Part shown: positions 9,012 through 17,820 of the stretch, piece after piece
Layout: every line of letters begins with the position of its first letter
How positions within the stretch are numbered: the stretch's first letter is position 1
DNA from: Balneolaceae bacterium
GTDB lineage: Bacteria > Bacteroidota > Rhodothermia > Balneolales > Balneolaceae
DNA length: 62,318 nt
Direction of reading: 5' to 3'
NCBI GenBank assembly: GCA_009711805.1
Contig: VEMX01000049.1
Location: 1 to 62,318 of the forward strand
Translations under genes and position numbers: made by a program
The notes under the pieces: model-generated
What the model saw: only the letters and a program-made list of their open reading frames with translations
The model's database searches: none
Told to the model about the DNA's origin: nothing

Positions 9012-9629
9012 TTGTTGATTAACGATAGACATTCAAGAGTAGACCGGCATACCCTTGAAAGCTATCAGGGATATAATGCTCATGTATATCGCTATACGGC
9101 AGATGATGATTATAAAATTGGAAGCTCCAAATATCCTGTTGCTCCCCTCCTGTATAAAGCCAACAGTTTGGTCGGAAAACACTCCTATTCCTATGACACA
9201 GCTATCCTCTTTATGTTTTTATGTGTCGCCCGCTGGGAAAGGGAAGAATGGATCCGGAAAATGGAAGACTTCCTGAAAAAACATATAGAAATTATAAGTC
9301 CTGCAATTATCGAAGTATTGTTTAAATACAATTACGACAAACTTATTCGTTTGCTTGAATGGTTTGCCGATGAAATCATTTGTCAGATTATAGCATTCCG
9401 CAAGGATAAAGGACTCGTTTGTTCAGAAACAGTTGCTCTTATTTATAATGAAGCTAATCCGGTTGGTAAATATCATATTGAGAAACCATTAACTGCGTCC
9501 ACCTCACCACCCTCCAAAAAAGCAGTGCTTAAAGTCAATGTTGCTGCTAAAGAATCTTTAGATCGGTTTATCTCTCTGTTAGAAGAAACAGATCTTATGC
9601 TATCCACACATGACGAAACACTGGACTGA
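9012..9629 (+). CDS. Possible truncated YiiX-like papain-fold hydrolase
   Basis: A 205-residue frame of uncertain identity. The middle resembles the C-terminal half of the permuted NlpC/P60 (YiiX/YaeF) family: NAHVYRYTADD near residue 23, then a helix, then GLVCSETVALIYNEAN near residue 136, comparable to the family's CSELV catalytic-Cys motif. The N-terminal half that normally carries the catalytic His is missing. The only available start is TTG and the frame stays open back to 8958 with no ATG. It lies next to another gene remnant. It may therefore be a fragment rather than a working gene. Confidence 0.4.
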   Translation: MLINDRHSRVDRHTLESYQGYNAHVYRYTADDDYKIGSSKYPVAPLLYKANSLVGKHSYSYDTAILFMFLCVARWEREEWIRKMEDFLKKHIEIISPAIIEVLFKYNYDKLIRLLEWFADEIICQIIAFRKDKGLVCSETVALIYNEANPVGKYHIEKPLTASTSPPSKKAVLKVNVAAKESLDRFISLLEETDLMLSTHDETLD

Positions 9630-9748
9630 GGACAACATATTGATCTCATGTATACTCCCCATGACATAGCCCGCTCCACAAATACACAGATGGAGGGAAA
9701 ACTGAAATTAGACTAAACTATTAATCGATCTTGTCGGTTTCTGTATAA

Positions 9749-9931
9749 TTATGGTACTTCCCAGAAAAGGGTGTCTTCCGGTAGCATAAAAAAGTCTTCT
9801 CGTGTAGGTTTGGCGGCGTCTAAACCAACCACATCAAACAGGAAAATATCGGCAATTTTCCCCCTTAAAAAAATGAACCGAGATACCGGGCGGGGTTCAC
9901 CTATCTCAACTCCGGAGGTATTAAAGAATGA
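9749..9931 (-). pseudogene. C-terminal remnant of an unidentified gene
   Basis: The last 59-60 codons before the stop look coding (IGEPRPVSRFIFLRGKI and later EDFFMLPEDTLFWEVP). Upstream of position 9931 the frame runs straight into palindromic repeat sequence, so the rest of the gene appears lost. I do not recognise the family. It could instead be a very short intact gene, but there is no convincing start within the coding-like part. Confidence 0.3.
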
Positions 9932-10120
9932 GTCATCGCGGGCGAAGTGTATACGAAGACCCGCGATCTTCTTGATACGAGCAAGGTGGTTCCCAACGGA
10001 GCAGTGGCGAACGCAGCCCATGTGGCGGGAGATCCCGGTTCTGCACCTACGCTACCGCTTCGGCTAGCCCGGGATGACGGGGTTTTCCCGCACACATCCC
10101 GATTTGATCGGGAGAAGATG
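9932..10120. repeat. Palindromic repeat family C (GATCGCGGG / GATCCCGG type)
   Basis: Holds GTCATCGCGGGC...GACCCGCGATC (9932-9976), then GGGAGATCCCGG...CCCGGGATGAC (10028-10077) and CATCCCGATTTGATCGGGA. These are imperfect palindromes of the same type as those at 48,219-48,382. In the 800-base gap 9630-10428 they, the gene remnant and one inverted repeat are all I can identify. Confidence 0.6.
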
Positions 10121-10291
10121 CGGAATCTCCTTGTTAGGGCATGTAGCCATGGACAAGCGGTGCTACCGAAGAAAAGTACCCAAACTTAAATACGATACGA
10201 ACCTTTTTCCGCCAGAGCCAGCTACCAACTAACTCAAAAAATAAGTGCGTTGTTAACCTACACAAGCAAGACCTTCAGACACACTACTTGG

Positions 10292-10330
10292 GTAAGTACC
10301 ATAATTACGGGCAGCAGTCATGGTACTTAC
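10292..10330. repeat. Perfect 11-bp inverted repeat
   Basis: GTAAGTACCAT (10292-10302) and ATGGTACTTAC (10320-10330) are exact reverse complements around a 17-base loop. There is no T-run on either side, so a simple terminator is unlikely. It could be a protein-binding site or the trace of a mobile element. It lies about 100 bases beyond the 3' end of rnc. Confidence 0.5.
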
Positions 10331-10428
10331 TTGACTTCACCCAAAACGTTAATCACAATTCACAACTTGGTCTATCGCAATTAAGATCACTTTGACTTTT
10401 TATCTCTCGAAGTAAACCTAAACAGGCC

Positions 10429-11172
10429 CTATTCTTCGATTTCCTTCAGGGCCAGGCGGGCAGCGGCTTGTTCGGCTTTTTTCTTACTTTTTCCTTTAGC
10501 TTTGCCATAGCTTTTCTCTCCTATCCAAACCTGAACTTCAAACGTTCGGTTGTGTCCCGGGCCTGATTCTGATACCAGTCGATAGTCGGGCATAGGTAAT
10601 TTCCGGGCTTGTACGTATTCGAGCAACACACTTTTGTAATTATCAACGGTGTTCACGAGCTCATTTAAATCGAGATGCTCCTTAATAACGGAATCCACAA
10701 AAGTGAAGGCTTCTTTATACCCCATAGTGATATAAATAGCGGCGATAATAGATTCAAAGGCATCCGCCAGGATGTTTTTGGAAAGGATAAGGCCTGAATT
10801 TCTCTCTCCCAGTTCCATCAGTTCTTCTAATCCCAGCACAACGGAGATATGAGCGAGTGTTTTCCCTCTCACTAATTTTGCCCGGGCTTTGGTTAAAAAG
10901 CCTTCGTTCTCTCTTGGAAATGCTTTAAAGAGAATTTCGGCAGCGATAAGATCTAAAACGGCATCTCCCAGAAATTCCAGCCGCTCGTAAGAATCAAAGG
11001 TTTCATATTTTTCCTCCGACAGCATTGAACGGTGCCTCAAGGCTTTCAAAAATAAAGAAGGATCATCAATATCAAAACCGATGATCCCCTCTAATTTAGA
11101 AATACGTGTTGTAAGGTCGGGTGATAAATCTACATCTTCCTTCTTAAATAAAGATTTAAACCATCCCTGCAT
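10429..11172 (-). CDS. rnc: Ribonuclease III
   Basis: Endoribonuclease that cleaves double-stranded RNA, including rRNA precursors. It is 247 residues long. The RNase III signature ERLEFLGDAVLDLI is at residues 63-76 and a second metal-site segment (ADAFESIIAAIY) follows near 131-142. A C-terminal double-stranded RNA-binding domain (about 175-245) ends in KKKAEQAAARLALKEI. The ATG lies six bases after fabF, making it the last gene of the fatty-acid run. The acpP-fabF-rnc order is conserved in many bacteria. Confidence 0.95.
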   Translation of the reverse strand: MQGWFKSLFKKEDVDLSPDLTTRISKLEGIIGFDIDDPSLFLKALRHRSMLSEEKYETFDSYERLEFLGDAVLDLIAAEILFKAFPRENEGFLTKARAKLVRGKTLAHISVVLGLEELMELGERNSGLILSKNILADAFESIIAAIYITMGYKEAFTFVDSVIKEHLDLNELVNTVDNYKSVLLEYVQARKLPMPDYRLVSESGPGHNRTFEVQVWIGEKSYGKAKGKSKKKAEQAAARLALKEIEE

Positions 11173-11178
11173 TTCACA

Positions 11179-12423
11179 TCATTCTTTAAACTTTTTAAAT
11201 ACCAGGGATGAATTGTGCCCGCCAAAACCAAAGGCATTGTTAAGGGCATATCCAATATCCCGTACTTCCGCTTCATTTGGAGTGTAGTTCAGATCGCATT
11301 CAGGATCCGGAGTCTCCAGGTTAATAGTAGGCGGAACGGTACCATGATATATAGCCAATAAAGTAGCTATAGATTCTATAGCTCCGGCCGCACCCAGGGT
11401 ATGACCGTGCATTGACTTTGTAGAATTCACATTCATTGTCTTTGCATGATCCCCAAATACCTTTTTAATGGTATTGGTTTCGGCAACATCTCCAAGAGGT
11501 GTTGAAGTACCATGCATGTTGATGTGGTCTACATCTTCGGGTTTAATTCCAGCCGAGTTGAGTGCAGTACTCATGGCAAGAATTACTCCGTTTCCATCAG
11601 GATCGGGAGCAGTGATGTGGTAAGCATCTGCCGAAAATCCATAACCTACAATTTCTCCATAGATACGAGCTCCCCTGTTGATGGCAGCTTCATACTCTTC
11701 GAGTACAAAAATACCTGCACCTTCCCCTAAGACAAACCCATCTCTGGTTTTGTCGAATGGGCGGGATGCTGTTTCCGGGGAATCGTTCCGGGTAGACATG
11801 GCTCTCATCGCGTTGAATCCTGAAATACCAATCTGGGTGACTGGTGCTTCAGTTCCACCTGATACAGCCATATCCGCCTGCCCGTTACGAATAGCATCGT
11901 ATGCTAAGCCTATGTTATGAGAACCCGTTGCACAAGCCGATACTGCACAAAAATTTGGCCCTTTAAAACCGAAGCGAATGGAGATTTGTCCTGAAATAAT
12001 ATCAGGAATCAACATAGGAATGAAGAATGGAGAAACCCCCCGTGGTCCGCGCTCATGAAATGAGACAGACTGTTTATAAAAGGTTTCCATGCCTCCAATT
12101 CCGGTTCCTACTAATACCGCAACACGTTCTTTGTTTATTGAATCCAGGTCTAATTTACTGTCATCAATAGCTTCTTGAGCTGCAATAAGGCCGTATTGAG
12201 CAACCTTATCTAGCCTACGCGCTTCTTTGCGGTCGAAATAATTAGAGGAATCGTAATCTTCGATCTGAGCGGCAAATTTTGTAGGAAAATCAGTAGTATC
12301 AAAATGTTCGATAGTTCGAACACCACTTTTTCCAGAAACTAAACCGTTCCAGAATTCAGGCGCGCTTTTTCCCAAAGGTGTAAAAGCACCAATGCCTGTA
12401 ATAACGACTCTGCGAGTACTCAT
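11179..12423 (-). CDS. fabF: 3-oxoacyl-ACP synthase II
   Basis: Condensing enzyme of fatty-acid elongation, using malonyl-ACP in the cytoplasm. At 414 residues it has the usual length. The catalytic triad is visible: Cys164 in SACATGSHN, His in MHGTSTPLGD (about 303) and His in HGHTLGAAGA (about 340). The C-terminal NNAFGFGGHNSSLVF is typical. ATG start, 18 bases after acpP. Regulation is presumably with the whole fatty-acid run. Confidence 0.97.
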   Translation of the reverse strand: MSTRRVVITGIGAFTPLGKSAPEFWNGLVSGKSGVRTIEHFDTTDFPTKFAAQIEDYDSSNYFDRKEARRLDKVAQYGLIAAQEAIDDSKLDLDSINKERVAVLVGTGIGGMETFYKQSVSFHERGPRGVSPFFIPMLIPDIISGQISIRFGFKGPNFCAVSACATGSHNIGLAYDAIRNGQADMAVSGGTEAPVTQIGISGFNAMRAMSTRNDSPETASRPFDKTRDGFVLGEGAGIFVLEEYEAAINRGARIYGEIVGYGFSADAYHITAPDPDGNGVILAMSTALNSAGIKPEDVDHINMHGTSTPLGDVAETNTIKKVFGDHAKTMNVNSTKSMHGHTLGAAGAIESIATLLAIYHGTVPPTINLETPDPECDLNYTPNEAEVRDIGYALNNAFGFGGHNSSLVFKKFKE

Positions 12424-12441
12424 AAAATATGTTTAAGTTTT

Positions 12442-12681
12442 TTAGGAAACTTTGCCTGATAAGTAACTTACGGCATCTCCTACAGTTGCAATGTTTTCGG
12501 CGTCTTCATCTGGAATACTGAGGTCAAAATCTTTTTCAAATTCCATAATTAACTCTACAGTATCTAAAGAGTCGGCACCAAGATCGTTTGTGAAGTTAGC
12601 GTCAGCAACAACTTCTGATTCGTCAACGCCAAGTTTATCTACGATTATGGCTTTTACTTTTGATTCTACATCTTGTGACAT
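12442..12681 (-). CDS. acpP: Acyl carrier protein
   Basis: A 79-residue acidic carrier that holds acyl chains during synthesis. The phosphopantetheine attachment Ser38 lies in [13 protein letters not shown], the standard motif. N-terminal [15 protein letters not shown] is the usual first helix. It is separated from fabG by 95 bases, the widest gap in the run. That gap may carry an extra promoter or processing site, as often seen for this abundant protein. Confidence 0.97.
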   Translation of the reverse strand: MSQDVESKVKAIIVDKLGVDESEVVADANFTNDLGADSLDTVELIMEFEKDFDLSIPDEDAENIATVGDAVSYLSGKVS

Positions 12682-12776
12682 AACTGGTCCTTTTCAGTGA
12701 TTAGTTGGGATTTTTACTTTTAAAAAAAATAGATTTATCAACTTAAAAATTCATTTCAGCATCTGCAACAGAAGTC

Positions 12777-13526
12777 CTACATCGCCATGCCGCCATCAAC
12801 GCGAATTACTTCGCCGGTGATGTACGAGCTTAAATCGGATGCCAGAAAAGCTACAGCTTTAGCCACTTCCTCTGCTTCTCCTGCTCTGCCAAGGGGAGTT
12901 TCTGCTTTTATAGATTCGAGCACCTTCTCATCCAGCTCTCCTGTCATATCCGTCAGAATATATCCCGGAGCTACAACATTTGCACGAATATTTCTGGAAG
13001 CAAATTCTTTTGCATAAGATTTTGTGAATCCTATAATACCGGCCTTGGAGGCGGCATAGTTGCTTTGTCCGGCATTTCCGGATATCCCTACAACCGAACT
13101 TATGTTGATGATGGCTCCGCCTCTATTCCGCATCATGGGCTTGGCAGCTGCTTTTGAATAATTAAAAATACTTTTCAGGTTGGTGGTAATTACAGCATCC
13201 CACTGTTCTTCGGTCATGCGGAGGATTAAGTTATCTTTTGTGATTCCCGCATTGTTTACAATAATATCAATTTTACCCCACTGATCTACAATATCGGCAA
13301 TAACTTCTTCTGCACGTTCGTAGTTTACCGCATCTGCCTGTACTGCTTTTGCTTTACGTCCTTTTTCTTCGATCTGCGCTTTAACTTCATTTGCAGCATC
13401 TTCTGAGCGAGCATAGGTGATCACCACATCGGCTCCAAGATCAGCAAGCATTAAAGCAATCGCTTTACCAATTCCACGGCTTCCGCCGGTTACTAAAGAT
13501 GTTTTACCTTCTAATGAAATACTCAT
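12777..13526 (-). CDS. fabG: 3-oxoacyl-ACP reductase
   Basis: NADPH-dependent short-chain dehydrogenase/reductase of 249 residues that reduces 3-oxoacyl-ACP. The cofactor motif GGSRGIGKAIA is at 14-24 and NNAG at 91-94. The catalytic Ser143/144 is in NISSVVG, with Tyr157 and Lys161 in YAASK. The C-terminal ITGEVIRVDGGMAM matches FabG. Position between fabD and acpP settles the assignment among SDR proteins. It starts nine bases after fabD. Confidence 0.96.
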   Translation of the reverse strand: MSISLEGKTSLVTGGSRGIGKAIALMLADLGADVVITYARSEDAANEVKAQIEEKGRKAKAVQADAVNYERAEEVIADIVDQWGKIDIIVNNAGITKDNLILRMTEEQWDAVITTNLKSIFNYSKAAAKPMMRNRGGAIINISSVVGISGNAGQSNYAASKAGIIGFTKSYAKEFASRNIRANVVAPGYILTDMTGELDEKVLESIKAETPLGRAGEAEEVAKAVAFLASDLSSYITGEVIRVDGGMAM

Positions 13527-13535
13527 AGTGATTAT

Positions 13536-14423
13536 TTATTGAACTCCGGATTTGTTTACACCTTTCAGTGTTCGTTTTACCAACCCTTGCAATACCTTGC
13601 CCGGACCTACCTCCACAAAAGAATCGGCTCCATTGTCGGCCATATTCCTGAGTGTTTGTGTCCAGCGAACCGGATTGAGTAACTGATTCAACAGGTTCGA
13701 ACGTATTTCATCGGGATTGGTTGTTGGTTCGGCTGTATAATTACTGTAAATAGGACAAATAGGTTCATGAACCGCCAAATTTTCGAGTTCTTCTTTAAGT
13801 CCGTCGTAGGCTGGCTGCATGAGTGATGAATGAAAGGCTCCGCTTACCGGCAGTACTTTAGCCAGGCGAGCACCATTTTCTTTTGCAAGCTCTACGGCTT
13901 TGGGTACGGCGGTAACATCACCAGATATAACCAGCTGTCCCGGGCAATTGTAATTGGCCGCTATAACTTCTTTGCCTGTTTTTTCGGTAGCTTGTTCGCA
14001 AACTTTTTCTACGGCTTCATCTTCCATCCCTATAATAGCAGCCATTGTTCCAGGGTTCTCGCTACCTGCTTGTTGCATCAACTCCCCCCTTTTGCGCACA
14101 ATACGCAGTGCATCTTCAAAAGAAACTGCTCCACAAGCTACAAGGGCTGAAAATTCGCCCAGGCTATGCCCGGCTACCATATCGGGGGTAGCATCCAGTG
14201 TTTTAAAAAGGGCTACCGAATGAAGAAAGATTGCAGGTTGAGTATACTCGGTTTGCTTCAGTTTTTCTTCCGGACCTTCAAACATAATTTCTTTAAGGTC
14301 AAAGCCCAGAATATCGTTAGCCTGATCTACCAGTGTAGCAAAATCAGAATTTGACTCGTAATGGTCTTTCCCCATGCCTACAAATTGTGATCCCTGTCCG
14401 GGAAATAGATATGCTTCTGCCAT
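13536..14423 (-). CDS. fabD: Malonyl-CoA:ACP transacylase
   Basis: Transfers malonyl from CoA to ACP. It is 295 residues long, with the N-terminal FPGQGSQFVGMGKD, nucleophile Ser87 in GHSLGEFSAL and a catalytic His in SGAFHSSLM (about 195). The start codon overlaps the fabH stop by one base (TAATG), implying translational coupling. Nothing unusual. Confidence 0.96.
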   Translation of the reverse strand: MAEAYLFPGQGSQFVGMGKDHYESNSDFATLVDQANDILGFDLKEIMFEGPEEKLKQTEYTQPAIFLHSVALFKTLDATPDMVAGHSLGEFSALVACGAVSFEDALRIVRKRGELMQQAGSENPGTMAAIIGMEDEAVEKVCEQATEKTGKEVIAANYNCPGQLVISGDVTAVPKAVELAKENGARLAKVLPVSGAFHSSLMQPAYDGLKEELENLAVHEPICPIYSNYTAEPTTNPDEIRSNLLNQLLNPVRWTQTLRNMADNGADSFVEVGPGKVLQGLVKRTLKGVNKSGVQ

Positions 14424-15415
14424 TATTTAATCCCCCATTTCAAATAGGTAGCGCCCCAGGTGAAACCTCCACCAAAAGCGGCCAAAATAATATTCTCACC
14501 GTAGTTTAACTGCTCTTTCCAATCATACAGACAAAGCGGTATGGTCCCCGCTGTTGTATTTCCGTATTTGTTGATGTTAATCATCACTTTTTCATTGGAA
14601 AGCCCCATGCGGCGTGCGGTAGCATCAATAATTCTAAGGTTAGCCTGATGAGGAACCAGCCAGGCTACATCTTCCGGGTCCAGTTTGTTCTTCTCCATGA
14701 TTTCAAGGGATACATCGGCCATTCCCATGGTAGCTTTTTTGAAAACGGATCTTCCATCCTGACGAACAAAATGTTCCATATTCTCAACCGTTTCCTTCGA
14801 GGCGGGATTTAAACTCCCCCCTGCAGGTTGATACAGACTACAATTTGTATCCCCTTCTGAGTGATGTATATAATCGATTATACCAGTTTCGTCTTCCGAC
14901 TCCTCCAGCAGCACCGCACCCGCACCATCACCAAACAAAATACAGGTGCTACGATCGGTGAAATCGAGTATAGAGCTCATTTTATCGGCCCCAATAATCA
15001 ATACCTTTTTAGCTCTTCCAGACTCTATGTACATGGCTCCGGTGGAGAGTGCATATAAAAAGCCAGAACAAGCTGCGGAAAGGTCGAAGGCGAACGCATT
15101 GGTTGCTCCTATCTTTTCCTGTACCAAACAGGCTGTAGAAGGGAATAGATAATCGGGGGTAACTGTCCCTACAATAATCAAATCAATTTCTTCCGGAGAA
15201 ACCCCTTTACTTTCCAGAGCTTCCTTAGCCGCTTCCGCCGACATAAAAGCCGTTGCTTTATCTTTATCTTTTAAAATTCTTCGTTCTTCAATTCCGGTAC
15301 GTGTCCTAATCCACTCATCATTTGTGTCAACCATTTTTTCAAGGTCATGGTTGGTAAGACGGTGTTCAGGCAAATAGTGTCCTACCGCCGTAATCTTTGC
15401 TCTTTTTACGTCCAT
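14423..15415 (-). CDS. fabH: 3-oxoacyl-ACP synthase III
   Basis: Initiating condensing enzyme, joining acyl-CoA and malonyl-ACP. It is 330 residues long, with catalytic Cys116 in DLSAACSGFLYAL, His in VPHQANLRI (about 254) and Asn in NKYGNTTAGT (about 284). The N-terminal TNDEWIRTRTGIEERR is diagnostic. The branched-chain E1 in this window could supply branched CoA primers, but primer preference cannot be read here. It starts 14 bases after plsX. Confidence 0.97.
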   Translation of the reverse strand: MDVKRAKITAVGHYLPEHRLTNHDLEKMVDTNDEWIRTRTGIEERRILKDKDKATAFMSAEAAKEALESKGVSPEEIDLIIVGTVTPDYLFPSTACLVQEKIGATNAFAFDLSAACSGFLYALSTGAMYIESGRAKKVLIIGADKMSSILDFTDRSTCILFGDGAGAVLLEESEDETGIIDYIHHSEGDTNCSLYQPAGGSLNPASKETVENMEHFVRQDGRSVFKKATMGMADVSLEIMEKNKLDPEDVAWLVPHQANLRIIDATARRMGLSNEKVMININKYGNTTAGTIPLCLYDWKEQLNYGENIILAAFGGGFTWGATYLKWGIK

Positions 15416-15429
15416 AAGAGAGATGTAAC

Positions 15430-16413
15430 TCAGTTTAGAGATGCTATAATTTTGCCGTTTACATCCTGTTCAACGGTTTGAACGGCATTTTTAATCATAT
15501 TTTTTATGGCCAGGGCAGAACTACCTCCGTGTCCTACTACACTGACTCCATTAACGCCCAGAAATGGGATTCCCCCTACTCGCTCGTAGTTGAATGATCC
15601 CAGGGCTGAACCTAACAGTTGTTGTGTTTTTTGGATGTCTTCCTTAGTCATATCGGATTGGCCAATAGCTTTCTCAATCATTTTCATGAGAATGCCTGGG
15701 ATAGATTCGCCGAATTTAAGGATGATATTTCCCACCAGGCCGTCGCATAAATATACGTCAGCTTTTCCGGTCAGGATATCTTTGCCTTCTACATTACCTA
15801 TAAAACCATCCAGCGACTGCAGGTCCTGATGAATCTCTTTTAGTATATCGGTTCCCTTACCTTCTTCTTCTCCAACATTGAGTAAACCAACGGTGGGTGA
15901 ATCAAGAGATAGAATTTGCCGGCAAAAAACCTTTCCCATTTTGGCAAATTGACGAGCCATATCGGCTTTTAACTCAAGGTTAGCTCCTGCATCTACCAGC
16001 AAGCGAAAACCTTTTAAGGTGGGATAGTACGAGGCAATAGTTGGCCTTAGTACCCCCTCCAGTTTCCCTAAGATAAAGGTGGAAGCAGCCAGTAAGGCAC
16101 CGGTATTACCGGCACTTACAAAAGCATCGCATTTACCTGCTTTATGCAGTCCCAGCCCAATTGCTATAGATGATTGCTGTTTGGTTTTAAAAGCCTGGGT
16201 CGGCGATTCTTCCATCCCTATTACCTGAGGAGCATTATGTACAAGAATCCGGCTTTCATCATATTGGTGATTAGCAAGTTCTTCGTTTATAATACCTTCG
16301 GGGCCAACAAGAAGTACGGTTAACGACTCATTTTCGCTAACTGAATCTATAGCACCTTTAACTGGGTTTTTGGGGAAGTGATCTCCCCCGGCAGCGTCTA
16401 CTGCAACAATCAT
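15430..16413 (-). CDS. plsX: Phosphate acyltransferase PlsX
   Basis: Makes acyl-phosphate from acyl-ACP for the first acylation of glycerol-3-phosphate, linking fatty-acid and phospholipid synthesis. It is 327 residues long, with the N-terminal VDAAGGDHFPK, GNTGALLAAS near 103 and a C-terminal GVNGVSVVGHGGSS near 286. The order rpmF-plsX-fabH is strongly conserved across bacteria. It starts 11 bases after rpmF. Confidence 0.96.
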   Translation of the reverse strand: MIVAVDAAGGDHFPKNPVKGAIDSVSENESLTVLLVGPEGIINEELANHQYDESRILVHNAPQVIGMEESPTQAFKTKQQSSIAIGLGLHKAGKCDAFVSAGNTGALLAASTFILGKLEGVLRPTIASYYPTLKGFRLLVDAGANLELKADMARQFAKMGKVFCRQILSLDSPTVGLLNVGEEEGKGTDILKEIHQDLQSLDGFIGNVEGKDILTGKADVYLCDGLVGNIILKFGESIPGILMKMIEKAIGQSDMTKEDIQKTQQLLGSALGSFNYERVGGIPFLGVNGVSVVGHGGSSALAIKNMIKNAVQTVEQDVNGKIIASLN

Positions 16414-16424
16414 AAATAATGATT

Positions 16425-16601
16425 TTAGTTAGCTTTCATTACCTGGCGGCCACGGTAATACCCACATTCCGGGCATACGTGATGGTACCTGTGGAGCTCG
16501 CCACAGTTTGAGCATTTTGCCAGGGTAACATCAGAAATGGCGTGGTGTGCACGACGTTTGTTTCTGCGAGAATTCGAGGTTTTTCGCTTTGGATGTGCCA
16601 T
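16425..16601 (-). CDS. rpmF: 50S ribosomal protein L32
   Basis: A small, 58-residue gene read on the minus strand. It starts with [20 protein letters not shown] and then has a zinc ribbon with Cys30, Cys33, Cys43 and Cys46 (CSKC and CPEC). Both the basic N-terminus and the four-Cys ribbon are typical of L32. It lies in the usual place between yceD and plsX, 23 bases from yceD. The intact C+ zinc-ribbon form suggests no need for a zinc-independent paralogue here. Confidence 0.95.
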   Translation of the reverse strand: MAHPKRKTSNSRRNKRRAHHAISDVTLAKCSNCGELHRYHHVCPECGYYRGRQVMKAN

Positions 16602-16624
16602 TAATATCTATTTTATAATGTATG

Positions 16625-17128
16625 TTATTTCTTTAGTTCCTTTAGTGCATCCCATCTTGGATCCGTGGTTTCTTCATCCTCTTCCGGAATATCGCCGAAT
16701 TGTTCATTCAGTATCTCCTTGGGATTACCGTCTTCATCCAAAAAACGGGGATGCAATTTCTTTGTGGGTAAATTCAGGAGAATGGTATCTCGTACATCCT
16801 GTTCTAAATCTATCTGCCTGCTTGCTAAATCATAATTTCGTACCGCTCCCTTTTCACCGGCTGATTCTTCAACTTCATCAGCCTTAAAAAGCACTTCATA
16901 ATCCTTATTCACCTTGTATTCAAAAGCATCCAGCGAGCGATCACAAACCAACTCTATAGTTGCATCAATATTGAATTTGGCTTGAGTAAAATGAGGTGTA
17001 CGGTAAAATTCTATATGTAAATTACCTTGTACCAGTGATACTTCTCCCAGGTCAAATTCTTCCGAATCTAACTCTACGGTTTTTTCACTGTGTCCTTCAG
17101 GTATTTCAAAGATCTTATATTTAAGCAT
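16625..17128 (-). CDS. YceD/DUF177 family protein
   Basis: A 167-residue YceD-like protein, known mainly as the conserved partner of rpmF; in some organisms it affects 23S rRNA maturation. The N-terminus MLKYKIFEIPEG and a middle CDRSLDAFEY correspond to the family core. The second Cys of the usual CxRC pair is Ser here. I chose the ATG at 17128 because GGAGG lies nine bases upstream. The frame extends to a TTG at 17185 that overlaps the kinase gene and has no ribosome-binding site. Confidence 0.85.
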   Translation of the reverse strand: MLKYKIFEIPEGHSEKTVELDSEEFDLGEVSLVQGNLHIEFYRTPHFTQAKFNIDATIELVCDRSLDAFEYKVNKDYEVLFKADEVEESAGEKGAVRNYDLASRQIDLEQDVRDTILLNLPTKKLHPRFLDEDGNPKEILNEQFGDIPEEDEETTDPRWDALKELKK

Positions 17129-17181
17129 AGAATGCCTCCACAATAGCTTCTTAAGATAATGATTATACCAATGTGGTTCAA

Positions 17182-17820
17182 TCAATTAAATAGACCAAAG
17201 AGTCGTTGCTCAACAAGGCCAATTACCTTTCCAAGGTCTTCCTGATTGTTTACAAAATCAATGTCATCTGTATCAATAATTAACTTTTCATGGGGATATC
17301 GCCCGATCCAGTCTTCATATAGTTTGTTTAGTCGCTCCAGGTAGTCGATGCGAATGGTGTTCTCATAGTCTCTTCCCCGCTGTTGAATTTGGCGTACCAG
17401 GGTGGGTACCTGTGCGCGAAGATAAATCAGTAAATCGGGCGGACGAAGGTAGTGGCTCATTTCACGAAAAAGCGCTTCATAGTTTGTGAAGTCCCGGTCA
17501 CTCATCAGGCTCATTTCATGTAGGTTTTTAGCAAAGATTTCTACATCTTCATAAATGGTACGGTCCTGAATAAGACTTACCTTATCCTCCAACATCTCTT
17601 TCTGGTGTTTGAACCGGCTCGACAAAAAGTAAATCTGGAGATTGAAACTCCAGCGTCTCATGTCTTCATAAAAATCGGCCAGGTAGGGATTATCATCTAC
17701 CGATTCGTAAAACGCTTTCCAGTTAAAATGTTTTGAGAGTAAACCGGTTAAAGAAGATTTTCCTGCCCCGATATTTCCGGCTACTGCTATATACTTAGTT
17801 GTATTGCTATCGTCAGTCAT
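17182..17820 (-). CDS. Deoxynucleoside kinase
   Basis: A 212-residue kinase of the dNK/dGK-dAK family that phosphorylates deoxynucleosides for salvage. The P-loop GNIGAGKSS is at 15-23. The DRTIYED motif (about 86-92) corresponds to the family's DRS catalytic/substrate segment, and an Arg-rich lid (QIQQRGRDYE, about 145) follows. The start overlaps the pgi stop by four bases (ATGA), so it is coupled to pgi. Which deoxynucleosides are preferred cannot be decided. Confidence 0.9.
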   Translation of the reverse strand: MTDDSNTTKYIAVAGNIGAGKSSLTGLLSKHFNWKAFYESVDDNPYLADFYEDMRRWSFNLQIYFLSSRFKHQKEMLEDKVSLIQDRTIYEDVEIFAKNLHEMSLMSDRDFTNYEALFREMSHYLRPPDLLIYLRAQVPTLVRQIQQRGRDYENTIRIDYLERLNKLYEDWIGRYPHEKLIIDTDDIDFVNNQEDLGKVIGLVEQRLFGLFN

